64,000 nucleotides of DNA from Volvox africanus (lineage: Eukaryota > Chlorophyta > Chlorophyceae > Chlamydomonadales > Volvocaceae). Each line of letters starts with the position of its first letter. Position 1 is the first letter of the stretch. The translations under genes were made by a program, and so were the position numbers. Positions 1-11,700 of the stretch are shown here, piece after piece. The stretch is taken from the NCBI GenBank assembly GCA_030268105.1, contig BSDZ01000116.1, positions 1,240,001 through 1,304,000 on the forward strand, read 5' to 3'. Below the pieces are notes generated by a model. The model was not told the origin of the DNA, searched no databases, and worked only from the letters and a program-made list of their open reading frames with translations.

Positions 1-1733
1 CCCGCGGCGCCGGCTGCAGCGGCCCCGGCAGCGGACGCGGCCCCAGTGCCACCGGCCCCTAAGGACGGCAAAACAGAATGGCACCTCCTGCAGTACGTCG
101 ATGACCTGTCAAAAGTGACCCAGGGCGCACCCATCCCTGGCTTCTTCTTGACGGTGAGTATTCTCCCCTCTCCACCGCTGTTAATTATATGTCCAAATGA
201 AATGGGCATCTTATCAATCAAATCATCATGGAGGGATGTAAAACATATCAACACACAGCATGAGAGTGAAGCGGTGTGCATGACCAGTATGCAGACATGA
301 TGGATTGGAGGGGGGGAGGTACACGAGCGTAGTAGTCAGGATGAAGATAACACATTGGGAGGAGGGAGGCTTTATTTTATGGGATTTTCCAACGCAAATC
401 TCAACCGCCACAAACGCCACAAACGCCACAAAGCCACACCGTTCACATCTCCGTACGAAGGTCCATGACAACAAGAAGGAGGGCCTGCCCCGCCTGGGTG
501 TGCTGAACGTGGCCAATGGCTCCATCACGGCCGTCCGCATCAAGGATAAGGCCCGCGGTCTGGCGGAAGCCAAAGACCTGGAGTGCCTCTTCATGGTGGA
601 CGGTGCAGTGGCGGGCAAGAAGCAGGCCCTGTACGTGGCGATGACCTCTAAGGGCAAGGCCTTCCTCTTCCGGGTGAGCTCTTGTGGGGTGGTCTTGTGG
701 TCTTGTGGTCTTAGGGTCTTGATTGTAAATAATATTATACGTTTACTATGCCCGAAACCGATCGAGCTAGCTGAAGGCAGGTGCGGCTCTTTTCCGCGAC
801 CGATCACATCGGGCGGGGTGTGTGGCGGATGTGATGTGATATGTTGCGGCGGACTGGGAGCGGATGGGGAGGGGAGGGGGGCATTGGGGGGGACATCCGG
901 GTTGCAACTCTAAAACCTTAAAACCCTAAAACCTAACACTAAACCTGAACGGGACGTGTGTACGGCCCGATGTATCACTACAGATGGTCCCATCCCCGTA
1001 GTGATCCGCTCCATTCATTGCTTATTGGGGGTTGGGGGTTGGGGGTTGGGAGGACACTGCACCATCTGGTAATTATTATCCAATTTGTTGTGACCCAAAC
1101 CTTCCTCCCCCCCCCACACCACCAACACCAACACCAACAATAACAATCAGGTTTCAATGAAGAAGAAGAAGTGGGTGGCGCACGGCATCAAGGCCTTCGA
1201 GGTCCACCCGCCCCCCGGTGAGAACACCAAACACACGAACTGTGAGGGCGCCCGCGCGTACCTGGAGAATGGCCAGCTCTGGATGGAGTACGGCAGCCGT
1301 GGTGGGCTGACGGAGGACCGAAAGGAACGCATCACGCCATGGATTGCCCGTGTACCTCTGGACATCAAAGCTATCCGCAAGGGCACCTTTAAGGTGGACC
1401 CGGCCAAGCTGGATGTGACTTACTGGCCGGAGACTCTGGACAACGACCCGCATGTGCGTCAGTGCGCCGATATGGGTCAGGCAGTGGGTATGGCGCGGTA
1501 CGGACAACTGTTCGCTGCGGCCAAGGACGACGAGGAGAAGGAGACGCACTTCATGTCGTACATCATGGAGCGACTGCCGGGCGCACAGACAGGTGGCGTG
1601 GAGAACTTCAAGCCGCTGTACAGGGTGCAGGGTGCCAAGATCGAGGCCATCTTTGACATCACCAAGGTGTGTGTCGGTGTGTGTCTGTGTCTGTGTCTGT
1701 GTCTGTGTCTGTGTCTGTGTCGGTGTCGGTGTC

Positions 1734-1772
<39 letters not shown>

Positions 1773-2644
1773 GTGTCTGTGTCTGTGTCTGTGTACATAT
1801 ATAGAGGTATTGAAACGGTATTCACTCCCTTGTGCCGCCTCCCCTCCCACACGCCCACCCAACCCAACCCTGCTGCAGGACGTGAGCATCTTCGCAACCG
1901 ACGATGAGGGCAAGGGCGCCTTCCTGACCATCCTCCACCGCCACAGCGGCCTAGCTTGGAAGCACGCCGTGGTCCCTCCGGAGGGACATGACCTCCGGTG
2001 GTACGGCGTCTCGGGCATCTCACCCGTCGACCCAGGCATCCGCAAGAAACACGTGAGTCAGCACTTTGAGTCAGCAATTGGGTGAAATCAGCAATTAGGT
2101 GAAATCAGCAATTGGGTGAAATCAGCAATTGGGTGAAATCAGCACTCAGCTCCCGAACTGATGGTTTTTCCTTTTCCCTGGGCTCTCCTTCTGGCGCTGG
2201 AAAGAGGCCTTACGCCAGGGTTTCCCTGTCCCGTGTCCCCTGGCCGGCACAGCTAGGAAGCTGCCTGATATACCTTCGCGCCACCTCTGCTTCTCATCCC
2301 CTGATCCTTTCCACATCAATGAATCACGCATGTGTGTCACCCGTGTTGTGTTCACCACCGCACTCGTCTGGGTCTCTTCCTATTTAGGTATTTTTCTTTC
2401 CCTGACCCTTTTGCTGCCGAGCGAGCAGGATGACAGCAGCAGCGAATCGGACAAGAGCAGTAGCGACGAGGAGGAGGAGAAGGAGGAGGAGAAGGAGGAA
2501 GCACAAGAGGAGGCTCGTGAGGCGTTGGAGGAGGCGCAGGAAAAATTGGAAGAGGCACAAGAGGCGTTGGAGGAGGCGCAGGAAAAATTGGAAGAGGCAC
2601 AAGAGGCGTTGGAGGAGGCTCAAGAGGCACGTAACGACGAATGA
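1..2644 (+). CDS. Unrecognised protein with acidic coiled-coil tail (3' part, 5 exons)
   Basis: The coding sequence enters from the left edge and ends at a TGA at 2642-2644. All five exons (1-153, 461-673, 1151-1666, 1879-2052, 2429-2644) join in phase 0 with GT-AG introns, giving about 423 residues. Residues 1-20 are an Ala/Pro-rich linker. The middle 300 residues are a mixed, soluble-looking domain with segments such as LGVLNVANGSITAVRIKD and KPLYRVQGAKIEAIFDI, whose short beta-strand-like pattern suggests repeated strands, perhaps a beta-propeller. I do not recognise the family. The last exon starts with a Ser/Asp/Glu cluster and then carries imperfect 14-residue repeats rich in LEEAQE, a highly charged helical coiled coil ending in RNDE. 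No membrane segment is visible. The N terminus lies outside the window. Exon structure is well supported by phase; function is unknown. Confidence 0.75.
1667..1800. repeat. (TG)n/(TGTGTC)n microsatellite
   Basis: This simple repeat begins exactly at the splice donor of the third resolved intron of the left-edge gene, so the donor GTGTGTGT is itself part of the repeat. It produces long Cys/Val and Thr/His reading frames on both strands that are not genes. Confidence 0.9.
2071..2144. repeat. 17-bp tandem repeat, four units, in the last intron
   Basis: Four consecutive copies of a 17-bp unit (TCAGCAATTGGGTGAAA, one copy with a single change) plus a partial fifth lie just downstream of the donor of the last intron of the left-edge gene. 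Near-identity of the units indicates a recent local expansion. Confidence 0.9.
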
Positions 2645-4140
2645 GTGAATGGAACTCATTGATGAACTCCAATGATCCTCATTCCTTGAGGAGGAACGGC
2701 AAGATCACCGAACCGGTTCGGTTGCATTGTTCACCTACCCAACCCTAACCCAATGACGACGAGGTGTCGTCCCCGGATTCCTTCCCCGGATTGTGTACTG
2801 CATCATGAAGACTAAATCGTATCCCGGGGGGCCGGAAAGTGGAGGAGATCTGTGTGTGTATGTGTGTGTGTGTCAAATGAACATGCACACACTCAAGGGC
2901 CCAAGGCCTCCGTGCCAGTGGTGACGAGATCGTCGTGTGTAGGAGGTAGTTGAAGGGCGAAGGAGGAGCGGCTTTTGAGAAGCCCCCGGCGTCCCCACCC
3001 AGATCATGACAACAATGACAACGACAACGACAACGACGATGACGAGGCTGTTATGTGTGAGGCAGTCCTGAGTGACGGACATCTTCCGCGTTCTGACTCT
3101 GAGAGGGGCCGCGTCCCTCCATCTTAACGTCTCGTACGACTGGGCTATCAGCATTTGAACCATTTGAACCATTTAAACCAGATGGATGGCCAGTCACGTT
3201 GTCAGCTAAAGTGCGCGTCTCGCCTTGGCGTGTGAATCGCGTTTGGGTGGTTACATATCGGAAGGGGAGGGGAAGGGGGAGGGGGCGGCGCATATACCCG
3301 CCTTGGGCCCCGAGAAGTGATATAATGCCAATGTCAATGTCAATGTCAATGACGCGCACAGCGACACAGACCGACAGAGGTTTCATGCTTTCCTTATTGC
3401 CAACGGCTTGTTGCATTCGATTCCTCGTATATATTACTTGGAAATTTCGACATGTTACTAGGCACCATATTGCGGGTATGTTGTACAGTATGACACACCA
3501 TGAATATTGGAGACCGTTGGACGTTGGACAGAGGGCTTTTTGGGAGGATGTAGGAGATTCGGAGGACCCTGGACGCGCCTAAGCAACCAAGCAACCAAGC
3601 AACCAGCCAACTGAACAGCCGTCGTCCAAACGGCATGGGAACACTGCTACGTGTGCTTTTAGTTTCTGTCTCTCCTTATCAGCTTATGGCTGCCGTTCTG
3701 CTCTACAGTGTGTGTGTGTGTGTGTGGAGCGGGGGGAGGGGCATTTCGCAGTTCAAATTGCTCCCCCCTTGACGTTGGCTCTGGCTGGTGTGGCTCTGGC
3801 TGGTGTGGCGTTAGTGGTGAAGGATGGATGGACAGTTTTTGGCTGAGGCCGAGGCGGCGGGTATAAGCTGCCGAGCGAGGGTGCCAAATTAAGCCGCTCC
3901 GACGATATCTTTGTTCATGTTTGTGCATGTGCACATCCAGAGTGCTGCGTGTATGTGTATGTATGTGTATGTATGTGTATGTATGTGTACGATGCATCAT
4001 AGACAGATTTCGGCTGGTGATGGTGGTGGTGGGAGGAAGATTGGGGGGGGGAGGGTGCGGCTGAGACCGCAAATGGGAAGGGCCGGTGGGCACGGCCAGC
4101 TTGCCGCCTAGCAAGGAAAGCCTGGGATTGAAAAATGAGA
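2645..4140. other. Intergenic, low-complexity; no gene recognised
   Basis: Between the acidic-tail gene and the structured repeat near 4.2 kb I see no supported exon. The interval holds short simple repeats: GACAAC near 3005-3045, ATTTGAACC near 3150-3180, CAATGT near 3328-3350, CAACCAAG near 3583-3608, (TG)n near 3710-3726 and TATGTG near 3950-3990. Open frames here have the skewed composition of repeat translations. Confidence 0.6.
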
Positions 4141-4146
4141 CAAGCA

Positions 4147-4234
4147 AGTCCCCCTGGCGAGTAGGGGGGAGCTCGACTTCACGCCAAAAGCGGATACGGG
4201 CTCTCGTATCCCGTCCCGTGTAACCAGGGGGACT
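4147..4234. repeat. Nested inverted repeat with tRNA T-arm-like element
   Basis: An outer perfect 11-bp inverted repeat (AGTCCCCCTGG at 4147-4157, its complement at 4224-4234) encloses an inner 7-bp stem with a 6-nt loop (GGATACG at 4192-4198, CGTATCC at 4205-4211). On the minus strand the right edge reads GCGGGTTTCAGTCCCCC, resembling a tRNA T-arm/box B. It could be part of a tRNA-derived SINE or another folded element. No flanking duplication was found, so identity is open. Confidence 0.45.
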
Positions 4235-4629
4235 GAAACCCGCACGCTTCACTGCCCGACTGAAATTTCTGTTCTCGTAAGGTCCTGAGGATGGGTTAGG
4301 ATTAATACGGGCAGGTGGTAGCCAATTGGACCGCAGTGCTCACTCTACTGCAGTCCTCGCTTGAGCCTCCGTGCTTTCCTGACGACCTGGTGCCAACAGT
4401 TGCAAAAGGCACAGATTAATTGGCACACCGTACTCAGTCTCTCCGCGTTTTGATTTGGCTGGAAGACTGCACACAGGACTGCATCCAGTAGGGCGAAACT
4501 TCTTGCAAAAGTGCCTATTTGAAATTGCCTTTGGTAAGTCAACATTTGTTAACGTAAAGAACTAAAGATTTTGGAAATCTTTACAGCGAAGGTGTTTATG
4601 GCAGTTGGCTTCTTTTGGAGGCAGGTCTG

Positions 4630-5242
4630 ATGGCTTGCCTGCCCCTACCCCTGCCCCTTCCCCTGGCCCCCTGCCCCTTCCCCTGCCCCTTCCCCTGCCC
4701 CTGCCCCTGCCCCTGCCCCTTCCCCTGCCCCTGCCCCTGCCCCCCTGCCCCTGCCCCTTCCCCTGCCCCTGCCCCTGCCCCCCTGCCCCTGCCCCTGCCC
4801 CTGCCCCTGCCCCTGCCCCTGCCCCCCTGCCCCTGCCCCTGCCCCTGCCCCTGCCCCTGCCCCTGCCCCTGCCCCTGCCCCTGCCCCTGCCCCTGCCCCT
4901 GCCCCTGCCCCTGCCCCTGCCCCTGCCCCTGCCCCTGCCCCTGCCCCTGCCCCTGCCCCTGCCCCTGCCCCTGCCCCTGCCCCTCTGCCCCTGCCCCTGC
5001 CCCTGCCCCTGCCCCTGCCCCTGCCCCTGCCCCTGCCCCTGCCCCTGCCCCTGCCCCTGCCCCTGCCCCTGCCCCTGCCCCTCTGCCCCTGCCCCCCTGC
5101 CCCCCTGCCCCTGCCCCCCTACCCCTGCCCCCCTGCCCCTCTGCCCCTGCCCCCCTGCCCCCCTGCCCCTGCCTCCCTACCCCTGCCCCCCTGCCCCTCT
5201 GCCCCTGCCCCCCTGCCCCCCTGCCCCTGCCCCTGCTCCTGC
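4630..5242. repeat. (CCCCTG)n hexanucleotide satellite block
   Basis: About 600 bp consist almost wholly of CCCCTG units, nearly pure from about 4780 to 5085, with interspersed CCCCTT and CCCCCTG variants on the flanks. The minus strand is a continuous run of G4 tracts separated by CA. All long frames across it (Pro/Leu, Pro/Ala/Cys, Gly/Gln/Ala) are repeat translations. It lies about 560 bp beyond the 3' end of the TruB gene. Confidence 0.95.
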
Positions 5243-5725
5243 TTGTCATATGTGATCCAAAGTGGGATATGACTCTACCGAAGTGGATTTCCGGGATGTG
5301 GATTGTTTGAAGCACCATATCTACTCGACCTACTGAACATTTCTACAAACTGACTCATCACACTGATAGTCTCACTATTAGGTTCTGATTCAATGGCTTC
5401 AAAAGAGTTCAGGGCTCCACCGACGTACTTTATTATATATCGTTACATAATATATACAATTATAGGACACAATTACATAATTACATTCGTATGTATGTAT
5501 AATGCGTATATATAAGTATGTAAGAGAAGGGGAGAGATTTTTTATCGCCACCGGTTGGGTTCGTGTGCCTCCATACGCCCGACTGTTGACTCCGCCCCCA
5601 GCTTCATCTCCATGACCGTGATCTTGTGTCTGGTACAGCGAAGCGAGGGGAGGCTTGGTCCTGATGAACCGCAACGACCCGTACACCTTTTCGCCCAATG
5701 TTGCAGCTGTCTGAAATCTGTGAAC

Positions 5726-5765
5726 GACCGCAACCAACAGAGCTAACTAACTGTTGGTTGCGGTC
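5726..5765. other. Perfect 15-bp hairpin downstream of the TruB stop
   Basis: GACCGCAACCAACAG at 5726-5740 is exactly complementary to 5751-5765 across a 10-nt loop. It lies 41 bp beyond the TruB stop codon, so it would fold in the 3' UTR of that minus-strand transcript. Nearby CGGTCCA motifs repeat part of the stem. Confidence 0.8.
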
Positions 5766-5805
5766 CACACAAATGCGGTCCAACAAAACCACACAAGTGC
5801 CGCCA

Positions 5806-8072
5806 TCATCGCTTATATCGCTCCATAATTGGTAACAACGCCTCTAATGGCCACGCATCAGCCACACTGAACATTCCCACCTCCGTACGCCTCATATCGT
5901 CCAGACAGGCACATGTGCGCAACCGCCTGCCGTACATTGCAACAACCGATCGTACATGCGCCCGGCCACTGAGCAGCATTGAAAACCGTACTACTCGACC
6001 CGTGACGTCACCACTGGGCCTGTCGTCGAAACCCCGCACTGGTAGATCGCGATTGCTGACACTGACCGCGTCGTCAGCACCACTGACCCACGGGTCACGA
6101 AAGTCAGTGGGAGAAGCTCGGGAGGCGGGCGAGATAGCGGCGGTGGTGCGGAGGGTGGGTTTTTGACGGGCAGTTAAACCTGCTGCCGCCGCTGACGTGG
6201 TGGTACGGCAAATATCTTCTTCCCTCATCCTCCAAACTTTGAAGTCGTGGAGGTTCAGCGATATCGTGCTCCTGTTGTTGTTGTTGTTGTGGTGGTGGTG
6301 GTGGTGGTGGTGGTGGTGTGTACACCAGGGGGTGCGCACAACAGGGTTGTTGTGAGGGCGGCGTGAGAGCAGTCCGAAGCAGGAATTGTGGAAACGAGAG
6401 CTAGGACCTTAACTAACGAACTCGGTTGGAAGGCGGCCGCCGAGGCCGCGAATCAAAGTGGTAGGGGAAAAGGGGAGGGGAAATCACGAGAAAAAACGGC
6501 CTTGGTCCGAGGCCAAGGTGATATGATCGCTGGCTATTCCAACTAATACGCAGGTGTTCCTCCCAAATGCCCTTTTTAACTTATGGGAATAAATAAACGG
6601 GCCTTGACCCCCAGCCTCAGCCCCAGCCCCAGCCCGAGCGCGAGTGCGAGTGCGAGCCCCAGCCCGGCCCTGGCCAAGCATCATATGAAAAGGGACAAAG
6701 AGGGTTCAAGTTAAACCCTCCCCCCTCCCCCCTCCCTCCCCCCTCCCTCCCCCATCCTCCCTCCTCCCTCCTGGCCCATTTCGCCCGGACCCCCAGTTTC
6801 GTTCCACATGACATGTGGTGGCAGAAATTTTCGATCATTCCCGCCACCCGTTTCTCCCACTTGCCTCCCCCCACCCTCCCCGGCCTTTCCCCCTCCCCCC
6901 CCTCTTTCCTCACAAGCTGCTTCCTTTATCCTCCTCGTAGTACTTAAAGCTGCTCGGGTACTGACGGAGACGATATCGCGGCGGCAGAATCTGAATGACG
7001 GTGCCGTCACTGCCGCTGCCGCTGCCGCTGCCGCCGGCGCCCAGAGCCGCCAACATACCGTCAGCTGCTTCTTGCAGCTCCTCGTCTGCAAAGCATAATG
7101 TACGATGTACGGTGTACGAACGGGTTTTACGATTTAGGGGCCATACACAATGGAGTAGAATGCGCCATACTATCTGGTTTTGATTAAATATTGTACGGCG
7201 GTAAGTTTCCGGGACCCTTATCACCCCCTAATGTTCGCCCTTCCTCCTTTCTCCCTCCCCTCCCCTCCCCTCCCCTCCCCTCCCCTCCCCTCCCCTCCCC
7301 TCCCCTCCCCTCCCCTCCAACCCGCCTGGAAACGCACACCTGTGATATCGCTCCAGGGTAGCGCCTCCGACACATAGCTGTCACCCCTAACGTCCGCTGA
7401 TGCCGCCGCCGAACCCAACAACATCGCACCGTCGTACCGTTTTGCGGCCTTCTCCACCCTCGAAGACATTCGGGTTGCAGCTCCGAAACACAGCAGCATA
7501 AGGCCCGACGCGGCAGCATCGAGTGGTGCAACGGAGGCGACCTTATCTGCACGCGTCGCCCGCTGTATGGCAGTCACCACCTCCGCCACCTCCCAATGCG
7601 GTGGTTTGTCGATAAGGAGCAGACCGTTAGAAAGGACGTTGTGATGTAAATGCGCGGGAAAGGAGGTCATGATGGTCGGGGGCTCCAGGGGGGATGCAGT
7701 GGATGTCGATGCTGGCGGCGTCTGCGCCGCCGCAACGGCGATGGTGAAGGTGTTGCAGCGATGGCGGTAATGCGGCAGCGATGTGGCAACGAGCTGCCGG
7801 CTGTGGCAAGATTGCGGGACGTCGTACGCTGCTGCTATGGGTCGTGGTTGCGGACGTCGGTATGCGCTTTTAGGGTTTGGAGCCTGCGCCGCTCGGCATG
7901 AGATGGCTGGAATGCCGTGTAGGGTAATAGGTGGAGGTAAGGGGAAAAGATATTGTTGAGGGACGGACTGAGGGGAGATTATGAATGCAGCTGAGCTGGA
8001 CTGGACGGGCCTGGTGGAAGTAAAAGCCGCCATGGCTCCTGATGAAGAAGCACTTTTAATGAGTCGTACCAT
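5806..8072 (-). CDS. TruB-family tRNA pseudouridine synthase (3 exons)
   Basis: Three minus-strand exons, 8072-7340, 7085-6914 and 6271-5806, splice with matching phases (1 and 2) into about 456 aa. TruB enzymes isomerise a uridine, classically U55 of the tRNA T-loop. About 145 residues of Ser/Ala/Pro-rich, basic N-terminal extension look like an organelle transit peptide. Then come LLIDKPPHWEVAEVV (motif around the first strand), the catalytic-Asp motif APLDAAASG, a second-exon segment with the TruB-like VIQILPPRY, and in exon 3 SGRAHVRSV and DDMRRTEVGMF, matching the usual SKGTYIRS and LRRT-G-F motifs. Oddities: the GHTGTLD motif is degraded upstream of the Asp, a Gly/Ser linker sits before the QxPP motif, and about 90 low-complexity residues are inserted in exon 3. 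Reading past the second donor gives a premature TGA, which is why the GTGAGG donor is preferred. It is divergent from the starch synthase gene. Confidence 0.85.
6272..6913 (-). other. Second intron of the TruB gene
   Basis: The sense (minus) strand starts GTGAGG and is strongly G-rich for the first 200 bases, then ends in (CAC)n/(CAA)n directly before the acceptor CAACAG. The CAC/CAA repeats yield spurious poly-His and poly-Gln frames. Confidence 0.75.
7252..7318. repeat. (CCCCT)n in the first TruB intron
   Basis: Twelve or so uninterrupted CCCCT units lie about 20 bases downstream of the first TruB donor. In the TruB transcript this is (GGGGA)n, a sequence able to form G-quadruplexes. Confidence 0.95.
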
Positions 8073-8731
8073 CGCACGTCAATCAGGGCATGGAATTCAT
8101 AATATGGGCAGGGATGGAAGACGTTGAAATTAATAGTACAGGCGGGGCATTCTGAATTTTATGTTTGGAAATGTCAAAATTGTGCTTGACACGGAAAACA
8201 AACGCGGTTGAGCGGTATAATATCTGAAGAAATATATTTTGTTCCTGTGTATGTATTTAAAATGGATCACTAGACGCAATCCTGAAGAGCGATGGAATGC
8301 AAGCTTTTGTTTCTGTGCATAACGGTACCAAGTGTGCTATGTAACTCCCAATTCACGCAAGACGACTTATGTAACAATACAATAGCAGAATTTCCATCAG
8401 TTTAGACATGGCGTGCGGAATTATAAGCTATTTATCAAAACGGATTGGAAGCATAGATTTGTTTATTACCGTTAAGATCGTACAACCCTTTCTGTATGCA
8501 ACCTCCTCCATCAACACCCAACTCACTGTGGTTTCTGTTTAGAACCGTATTTTCCTGCGATGTTGCGGATCTTTGAGGTTCTCAATAAGCCTCACATCTG
8601 CGCCCTTTCATTATTTATCGCCGCTGGGCAACGCCGTGTCAATCCATTCCCAGTATTGCCAATTCCTTGAGTGGCGTTCTCACCTAGATTCTTTAAGTTC
8701 AAAACTTCATATTGTTCTACTTCATTTATAG
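8073..8731. promoter_or_regulatory. Divergent promoter interval between TruB and starch synthase
   Basis: This 659-bp stretch separates the proposed TruB start codon (minus strand) from the first starch synthase ATG. It is more AT-rich than both flanking genes and carries no supported exon. It must hold at least the TruB promoter and probably that of starch synthase, unless an upstream non-coding exon exists. No specific TATA box or operator could be assigned. Confidence 0.5.
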
Positions 8732-11700
8732 ATGGCAAGCCTGAAACAGGCCTGGGACTCGAGGGCGCTGGTCCGAGGGGCACATCCCAGACCTCGGTTG
8801 GTAAAGACAAGAATCTTGGGGCCTATGATGCCGCGCACTGTCTGCCAGGTATGTCAATTTTATAAGATGTACCTCTTAGCCTCGTTTCCACGGTAGAACG
8901 ACTGTTAGAAGTCATGAGACTGCATGTCCAGGTCGCAAAAATTGAGGAAACGGTTTCGCTTGAGGAGGAGCTGATGCGCTTGCGCCGTGAGAACGAGCTC
9001 CTTCGTAAACAGCTGGCGCTTTACCAGCAATCCTCGCCCATCACGCCGGTAGGTTTTTGATAGGCGCGGGAGAATCGAGAATGGATATGGGCATCTCTTT
9101 GCACTGCGTCATCCTCGTCGAGATATCCATATCGCCACTGATGAATCCATAATAGAAACTTAAGCCATCTTGGACGTTTTGTGAAAGATATTGCGCAATG
9201 TTAACACTCGAGTTTTGAACATCTTCCAGAATGCGGTACATGAAACCCGAAGCACTCTTTTGGGGCCCACACAGTACGATCCCGAAATTTTAGCCGCCTC
9301 CCTCCTTTCAACTCCTTAAATTATAAACACTTAACAAACAAAACACATCCTCCAGGCCATCATAACATCGCCAAAACTACGCCGTTTTGTCTATCTGGAT
9401 GTGGTGTTTTCCATGTAGATCTAGATCTGGGTTCCGGTATTGAGTTCTTCAGATACTTCTTTAACGCTTTATGGTTTAATCGTAACCCGCAGCCACTGTC
9501 CCTTTCCTTTGTCCCTGCCCACCTAGTCTTGGTATTTGTCGAACCTTTGTAGATGTCCCCCCATTGCATCCTCCTCCACCTCTTCCCTCAACACTCCTTT
9601 TCCCTTCCCCCTCTTAACCTCGTGAACTGCTGGCAGGACGCTGCGGCTACGTCAGCTTCTCGGCCGGCAGTGGGGCCGGAAGCAGTAGTGGAGGTTTTGC
9701 CGCGGCCATTGCCGACAACAGTTGAGGAGGTGAGTGCGTGTGTATGTGTATGTGTATGTGTACTTGTGTACGGATACGCCATGTCTAAGGATGTGCGAGG
9801 ATAGGGGCCGGTTTAGATAGAGGCGCGGAGCCGCCGGGGCTTTGGTGAATTGGAGGAGGAGGTGAATTATATGGTATAATGATAAGAAACAACCAGTAAC
9901 ATGAAGCTTCATATCATTTTGAAGTGACCATACGTACGAGTATGTACGAATGAGCACATGATATTGTACGGATACCGTACATGCAGGTTGGTGTTGACGG
10001 TGGTATCCTGTGGCCTACTCCGGGGGAGAGGTTTTGGGAAAGAGCTCCCCGCTCCGCCCCCGCCCCCCTGGAGCGGGGGACCGACCAACAGCGCCCACAA
10101 GAACGTGACCTAAACACGCTACATGTCGTACACATCACGGCGGAGATGGCGCCCATTGCCAAGGTGGGGAAGCCTTGAGGGATTTAGTCACTGTGTTTAC
10201 TGGGGTTTTTGAGATGCTCGCCGTCAGTTTTTGCCGTACACGGGCTCACGCCATTTCCGTCGCTGATGATGTCATCAGGTTTTTCTTGAGGGCAAAAACC
10301 CAAACATTCTAAAATCCTAAAACCCCGCCTTGCAGTATTGTTCCTCCCCTCCTCATATCGCATTCTCGCCCTCGCCCCTTCCCTCCCTCTTCCCCCTCCT
10401 CATTAGGTCGGAGGTCTGGGGGACGTGGTGACGGGTTTGGCGAAGGCTGCTCTAGCTCGCGGACACTTCGTCACGGTCATGCTGCCCTTTTACGAAAGCT
10501 TGCCGGTTGACCAGATTGACGATCTCAAGCATGAAATGGATGTGGAGGTGCCAAAAGGCTACAGATGGGATGGAGAGATGCGCGTGGGTGGGTGGAGAGA
10601 ATGGGGGAAAGACTGGGGATGGGGGGGAGGGGGCCGGGGTGAATTTCGAGGAGACGTGTTTTCATGTGGATATAAAGGCCGTACGGGTGTATGTCAGGAT
10701 GGGGTCCTAGGATAGGATAAGGGCCACGGAGGTACAATCGACAATTCTTAGAAGGAAAGCCCTTCTTCCCTCATCCTGTGTATCTCGGGACCATTATCAT
10801 TACCATCTCCACCTCCACCTCCACCCTTCCCCCCTGCAGCTTCGCAGCAGTACTACTTCCCCGGCCTCTCGTCTACTCGCACTAACCCTGGGATCCATTC
10901 CCCTTCCTTCCCCCTCCTCCGCGAATCTTTTGTCATCGCCATTGCATCAGACTGTCACATCCCCCCCCATTCCAAACCCGTCCCCCCCTCTCTCTCCCTG
11001 GCGGCCCCCCTCGTCCCCTGCGGTGCAGGTCCTCTCCGTACATCTGTGTTTTGGGGGCGTGTCCAAGGTTGCCCCGTGTATTTGCTTCGCCCGGCGGAGG
11101 ACTCCAACTCCAACATCTTTCGAGGTGGCAAGATCTGTGAGTGCTGGTTCACTGTTCCTCTTCCTTCAGCAGCATTTTATGATTGTGCTGATTCGATAAG
11201 CAAACCCCTCAGTCCATTGCGCCTGCCCTCTCCCATCGATATTATGTGATACGCATTTGTGACTTATGTGATGACGTCACTTTGGGCTGGCGAGCTGTTG
11301 AGATGAATTAGCGATCCATGGGGATCTTGGAGAGCATTAGAAGGAGGAAAGAAGGAATACCGCCGATGGTGGGAGCTTGCCCTGCTAACACTGCCCATGC
11401 CTATGTCCCTATTTCATGTGCCCATGTGATGATGACGTCAGACGGTGGGTCGTACAATGAGATGGAGGCCTACCTGTACTTCTGTCGGTAAGTACAGATA
11501 AAGAGAAAGGGAGGGGAAATCAAAACACACACATACAAAAGCCACCTTCACGTGCCGCACGTGCAGCACGGCTGCAGTACAGGGCTTTTCATTCTAGACA
11601 TTGTGTATAGTTCCCCCTCGCGTCCCCCTCCCCTCCTCCTATTGGGGTGGCGGAAGAGTTCTTTTTTGGCAGCTTTTCCGTTAGGGCAGGTTAGTTGGCT

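Noticed and set aside
1154..2077. 307-aa minus-strand frame across the left gene
   Set aside because: It is antisense to well-supported exons and mostly a Thr/His/Gln translation of the TG repeat.
4596..5318. Long Gly/Gln/Arg and Pro/Leu/Ala/Cys open frames on both strands
   Set aside because: They are translations of the (CCCCTG)n satellite, open in all frames by composition.
6104..6339. Poly-His, poly-Asn and poly-Gln frames near 6.3 kb
   Set aside because: They are the (CAC)n/(CAA)n end of a TruB intron; splicing places the real exon from 6271.
6910..7224. TruB ending at TGA 6910 after KGSSL
   Set aside because: The stop lies in a strong GTGAGG donor, and the next exon restores the missing TruB C-terminal motifs in phase.
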